Of a stretch of 64,000 bases of DNA, positions 61,401 through 64,000 are shown in pieces. Where the stretch lies: positions 1 to 64,000 of the forward strand of contig CALMBO010000013.1 in NCBI GenBank assembly GCA_937860055.1, read 5' to 3'. The notes under the pieces are model-generated. The model ran no database searches and was not told where the DNA came from. It worked only from the letters and a program-made list of their open reading frames with translations. Numbering within the stretch: position 1 is the first letter of the stretch; each line of letters begins with the position of its first letter. Position numbers and translations under genes: made by a program. This stretch comes from an uncultured Verrucomicrobiota bacterium. Lineage in GTDB: Bacteria; Verrucomicrobiota; Kiritimatiellia; CAIQIC01; Lenti-01.

Positions 61401-62516
61401 TCACCTCGCCACCTGTTTCAGAACATACCACAGCTTTTCCGCGCTGGCGGCCCAGGTGAAACCTGCGGCGCGCCGCTTCGCCGCTTCCGCCAGCCGGTCC
61501 CGCTCCATCCGCGGCAAGACGATCGCCTCCCGCAGCGCCGCCGCCAGGACGGCCTCGTCCCGCCCGTCCGCATAGCGCACGGCGTCCCCGCCGATCTCGG
61601 GGATCGAGGCCTCCCGCGTCGTCAGCACCGGCGTCCCCGCGCACATGGCCTCCAGCACCGGCAGGCCGAAGCCTTCGTAGAGGGACGGAAACACAAACCA
61701 GTCCGCGTGCTGGTACAGCGCGATCAGCCCGTGCCACGGAACGCCCGGGAACCGGACCACGCGGCCGGGCGGGGATTCCTCCAGCGCGGCGGCGACTTCC
61801 GCCTCTCCCAGGCGCGCCTTGCCCACCAGCACCAGCCGGTGCGGGATTTCCGCCGCGATCCGGTTGAACGCACGCACCAGCCGCGCCACGTTCTTGTGCG
61901 GATAGGTATGCGCCACGCACAGCAGATAGGGGGCGCCTTCCACCTCCCGGGGAGGCGCCCCGTCCGGCACGCCGAAGGCCGGATCGGCCGCCAGCAGCGT
62001 CACCGCCACCTTTTCCGGCGGCACGCCGAGGAAATGGACGATCTCCGACTTGGCGAACTCCGAAATGGCCACGATGGCCCTGCTCCGGCGCGCGGCGGCG
62101 GGATACAGCACATCCATCGTGCGCGCCGCAAGCCAGGAGACATCCTGCGGAAACCGCTTGTACTGCATGTCGAGGATGGAGACCACCTGCGGACACGCGC
62201 ACGCCGCCGGCGCCGTGTAGCCCGGCGACCACAGCGCATCCACCCGCGCCCGCTTCGCCAGCCGCGGCAGCTGGATCTGCTCGGCCAGGATGCGCGCGAA
62301 ACGGTTCGTGGCGGCGATTCCCGTCTCCACCACTTCCGCGCCGGGGAGCTCCCCGCGAAGCGGCCCGTCGTTTTCCACGTTGGAGAACAGCACCAGATCC
62401 GGCCGGTCCGGGAAGCGCAAGAGCGCGCGGAGGGTCTCCCGCAAATAGGTTTCCGATCCCCCCACCTCGCCGGGAAGATAGAAGAGCGCGTTAACGCCCA
62501 GCCGCAGGGCGGTCAT
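61401..62516 (-). CDS. Glycosyltransferase family 4 (GT1-like)
   Basis: This 371-residue GT-B glycosyltransferase has a donor-site region FVFPSLYEGFGLPVLEAMCAGTPVLT and a nucleotide-binding CVAHTYPHKNVARLVRAFN. The N-terminal domain starts RLGVNALFYLPGEVGGSETYLRE. It is the last gene of the cluster with GT2 and DUF2304 genes. Its start overlaps the DUF2304 gene by 26 nt. It probably acts in surface polysaccharide assembly; the sugar is unknown. Confidence 0.9.
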   Translation of the reverse strand: MTALRLGVNALFYLPGEVGGSETYLRETLRALLRFPDRPDLVLFSNVENDGPLRGELPGAEVVETGIAATNRFARILAEQIQLPRLAKRARVDALWSPGYTAPAACACPQVVSILDMQYKRFPQDVSWLAARTMDVLYPAAARRSRAIVAISEFAKSEIVHFLGVPPEKVAVTLLAADPAFGVPDGAPPREVEGAPYLLCVAHTYPHKNVARLVRAFNRIAAEIPHRLVLVGKARLGEAEVAAALEESPPGRVVRFPGVPWHGLIALYQHADWFVFPSLYEGFGLPVLEAMCAGTPVLTTREASIPEIGGDAVRYADGRDEAVLAAALREAIVLPRMERDRLAEAAKRRAAGFTWAASAEKLWYVLKQVAR

Positions 62517-62985
62517 CGGCCCTCTCCTTGGACGCCGGCGGCAGCGAACCGAGCCGGCGCTCCAGCTCGTGGATCCGCGCCTCCAGGATCGCGCACCGGG
62601 AGGCCGTCGCCGCCGCCTTGTCGTTCAAAGCCGACAGCGCAATCGAGAAATGGAACGACACGAGGACCAGGAAGACGAACACCACGGCGACCACGGAGGT
62701 GACGTATTGCATGCCGAACCATTCGCGGGCCGCGTCCATCACCTGCGGGAAGAAGGCGGCCAGCGTGATCATCGCCGCCGTCGCCAGCCACAGCACGGCG
62801 TATTTTTCCCGCAGCTTGTATCCGCGGATCGCCAGCAGCGTGATCAGGAAGACCCCCACGCTGACGATGCCCATCAGCGCGCGGATGCGCATCATCTGGG
62901 TCGCGCCCGCCAGCCAGGGGGCGGCCGCCAGGCCCGCCCCGGCCAGAACCAGCAACGCCGCCAGCGCCAGGAAGAATCTTTTCAT
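62491..62985 (-). CDS. DUF2304 membrane protein
   Basis: This 164-residue membrane protein matches the DUF2304 pattern: a hydrophobic N-terminal helix, IRGYKLREKYAVLWL as the family core, two further helices and a coiled-coil-like C-terminus (CAILEARIHELERRLG). DUF2304 proteins accompany GT2 family enzymes, possibly as a membrane subunit of a polyprenyl-sugar transferase. The start (62985) overlaps the GT2 stop by ATGA, which supports a joint role. Confidence 0.8.
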   Translation of the reverse strand: MKRFFLALAALLVLAGAGLAAAPWLAGATQMMRIRALMGIVSVGVFLITLLAIRGYKLREKYAVLWLATAAMITLAAFFPQVMDAAREWFGMQYVTSVVAVVFVFLVLVSFHFSIALSALNDKAAATASRCAILEARIHELERRLGSLPPASKERADDRPAAGR

Positions 62986-63761
62986 CGGCCCGCGCCTCCC
63001 TTCTTGATGAAGGCCGCCGAGCCCCGCGGATCCACCGAACGGAGCCGGTCCACGAACAGCGCCAGGAAGACCTTCGCCGCGAAATTCACCGTCCCCCACG
63101 CGCGCAGGGAGGAATGGCCCGCCTGCCGCGGCTTGAAGGCCACCGGCACCTCCTCCAGCGAGAACCCCTGCCGCCGCAGCAGCGCAATGGCCTCGGCCTC
63201 CGGATAATCCGATGGATAATGGAGGGCGAAGCATTGCAGCAGCGGCCGCGACACCAGCCAGAATCCCGAGGTGGGATCCGTGATCCGCTTCCGGCAGATG
63301 ATCGACACGAAAAGCGCGAGCCCCTTCAGCACCCGGCGCCGGAGCCAGTTGCCATGGTAGGTGCTGCCTTCCCCGTAGCGCGTGCCCACGACCAGGTCGG
63401 TGGGATGGCGCAGCATCGCCTCGACCAGCTTGCGCGCCTCGGCCGGCGGATGCTGGCCATCCGCATCCAGCCGGAGCAGGTAGTCGTAGCCGCTTTCCAG
63501 CGCATCCTTGAACCCCGTCTGGACCGCCGGCCCCACCCCCAGGTTGCACGGCAGGCGGAGCACGCGCGCACCGCAGGCCCGGGCCGCCGCGGCGGTGCCG
63601 TCGGCCGAGCCGTCGTCCACCACCGCCACCGCGGCGCCCGGCAGATGTTCGCGGACCTCCGCCAGCAGCCCCGGCAAGGCTTCTTCCTCGTTGTAGGCGG
63701 GAATCAGGACCAGCGTTCGCGCAAGGAAGGACTGGATGGAGTTGTCCATAGCACCGGTCAC
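62982..63761 (-). CDS. Glycosyltransferase family 2 (polyprenyl-phosphate mannosyl/glucosyl type)
   Basis: This GT-A glycosyltransferase has ARTLVLIPAYNEEEALPGLL, VVDDGSADGTA, the metal-binding RLDADGQHPPAEA and GTRYGEGSTYHGN. It resembles dolichol/undecaprenyl-phosphate glycosyltransferases, consistent with the adjacent DUF2304 gene. Starts are a GTG at 63761 overlapping the upstream stop or the ATG at 63749 (MDNSIQSF). No membrane helices follow the catalytic domain. The acceptor is not known. Confidence 0.88.
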   Translation of the reverse strand: MTGAMDNSIQSFLARTLVLIPAYNEEEALPGLLAEVREHLPGAAVAVVDDGSADGTAAAARACGARVLRLPCNLGVGPAVQTGFKDALESGYDYLLRLDADGQHPPAEARKLVEAMLRHPTDLVVGTRYGEGSTYHGNWLRRRVLKGLALFVSIICRKRITDPTSGFWLVSRPLLQCFALHYPSDYPEAEAIALLRRQGFSLEEVPVAFKPRQAGHSSLRAWGTVNFAAKVFLALFVDRLRSVDPRGSAAFIKKGGAGR

Positions 63762-64000
63762 TGTGGCACGGAACCGCCGTCCGGTTCAATTCGAATGATG
63801 ATCTGCCGCACCAGGACCCCGAGGTCGGCGGAGTAGCCGCGCAACCCCTGCGACGCCGGATCGTAGGGCCGCTTTACGCTCAAGGTGTAGATGCCGGTCC
63901 CGGCACGCGGCCCATCCTCCGCCGGACGGTGCAGGACTCCCCGGACCGCCTGGGTTCCCTCCGCCACTTCCAGCCGCAGCGGTTCGCCGCCCCATGGCGG
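63758..64000 (-). CDS. C-terminal fragment of an unrecognised protein (runs off the window)
   Basis: The frame is open to the window edge, with 80 residues visible. They include GVLHRPAEDGPRAGTGIYTLSVKRPYDPAS and RGYSADLGVLVRQIIIRIEPDGG. The beta-strand-rich DLGVLVRQIIIRI ending resembles the last domain of some glycosyltransferase or membrane sugar-processing proteins, but the family cannot be named. The 3' end overlaps the GT2 start region, so it is probably the upstream gene of the same operon. Confidence 0.6.
   Translation of the reverse strand, partial: PPWGGEPLRLEVAEGTQAVRGVLHRPAEDGPRAGTGIYTLSVKRPYDPASQGLRGYSADLGVLVRQIIIRIEPDGGSVPQ

Overview
The window is a GC-rich (NNC/NNG codon-biased), densely coding bacterial chromosome segment from a Gram-negative-type cell: it carries outer-membrane beta-barrels, signal peptides, a pseudopilin operon and a class II superoxide reductase. 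Large Asn/Thr-rich secreted proteins, C-terminal DxDxDG calcium-type repeats, GxxExxY proteins and a multi-pseudopilin cluster suggest the PVC group, most likely Kiritimatiellota/Verrucomicrobiota, and probably an anaerobe. That placement is inference; no rRNA, tRNA, CRISPR array or transposase gene was seen.

Layout. 1-4025: infB (5' truncated)-rbfA-truB-ribF, overlapping a U32 peptidase-family gene (to 6406). 6482-9174: tandem UspA protein, a ParA/Soj ATPase and a YycJ-like metallohydrolase. 9174-9644: a GxxExxY nuclease-fold cassette fitted between the stop codon of the hydrolase gene and the start codon of argS. 11381-20786: secreted EEP phosphohydrolase, DUF481 barrel, and two divergent giant/large secreted adhesin-like genes. 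20805-21389: a second GxxExxY cassette. 27925-21408 (minus): seven-gene pseudopilin operon. 28332-33839: thrC, GDP-fucose synthase, and thrS-infC-rpmI-rplT (minus). 34249-42326: trpE-G-D-C-F-aroF-B-A. 45929-42360: dnaE. 49802-46151: a membrane protein plus ABC ATPase/permease. 49933-56585: an exported PD-(D/E)XK-like protein, orphan OppF-type ATPase, patatin, a YgjV-like membrane protein, fmt, two methyltransferases, a spermidine-synthase-like protein and a cobalamin adenosyltransferase. 56642-64000: porin, superoxide reductase, WbuC cupin, GH13 amylase, DUF4230 protein and a glycosyltransferase/DUF2304 cluster that runs off the edge.

What does not fit the ordinary gene list is the short-repeat architecture of the gene junctions. 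Two nuclease-fold ORFs sit between ~45-nt imperfect inverted repeats that are themselves built from 8-9 nt tandem units. Heptad arrays (TGAACCC, TGACCTC, TTAATTC and relatives) occupy five of the seven trp-operon junctions, recur as an in-frame insertion in the U32 gene, and encode the leader of a pseudopilin; one 24-mer is identical at three trp junctions. A 19-bp palindrome (TTTTCCAC-N3-GTGGAAAA), resembling paired inverted DnaA boxes, lies upstream of parA, trpA and dnaE. Several promoters place a TAnnnT -10 element 6-7 nt before the start codon, suggesting leaderless mRNAs.
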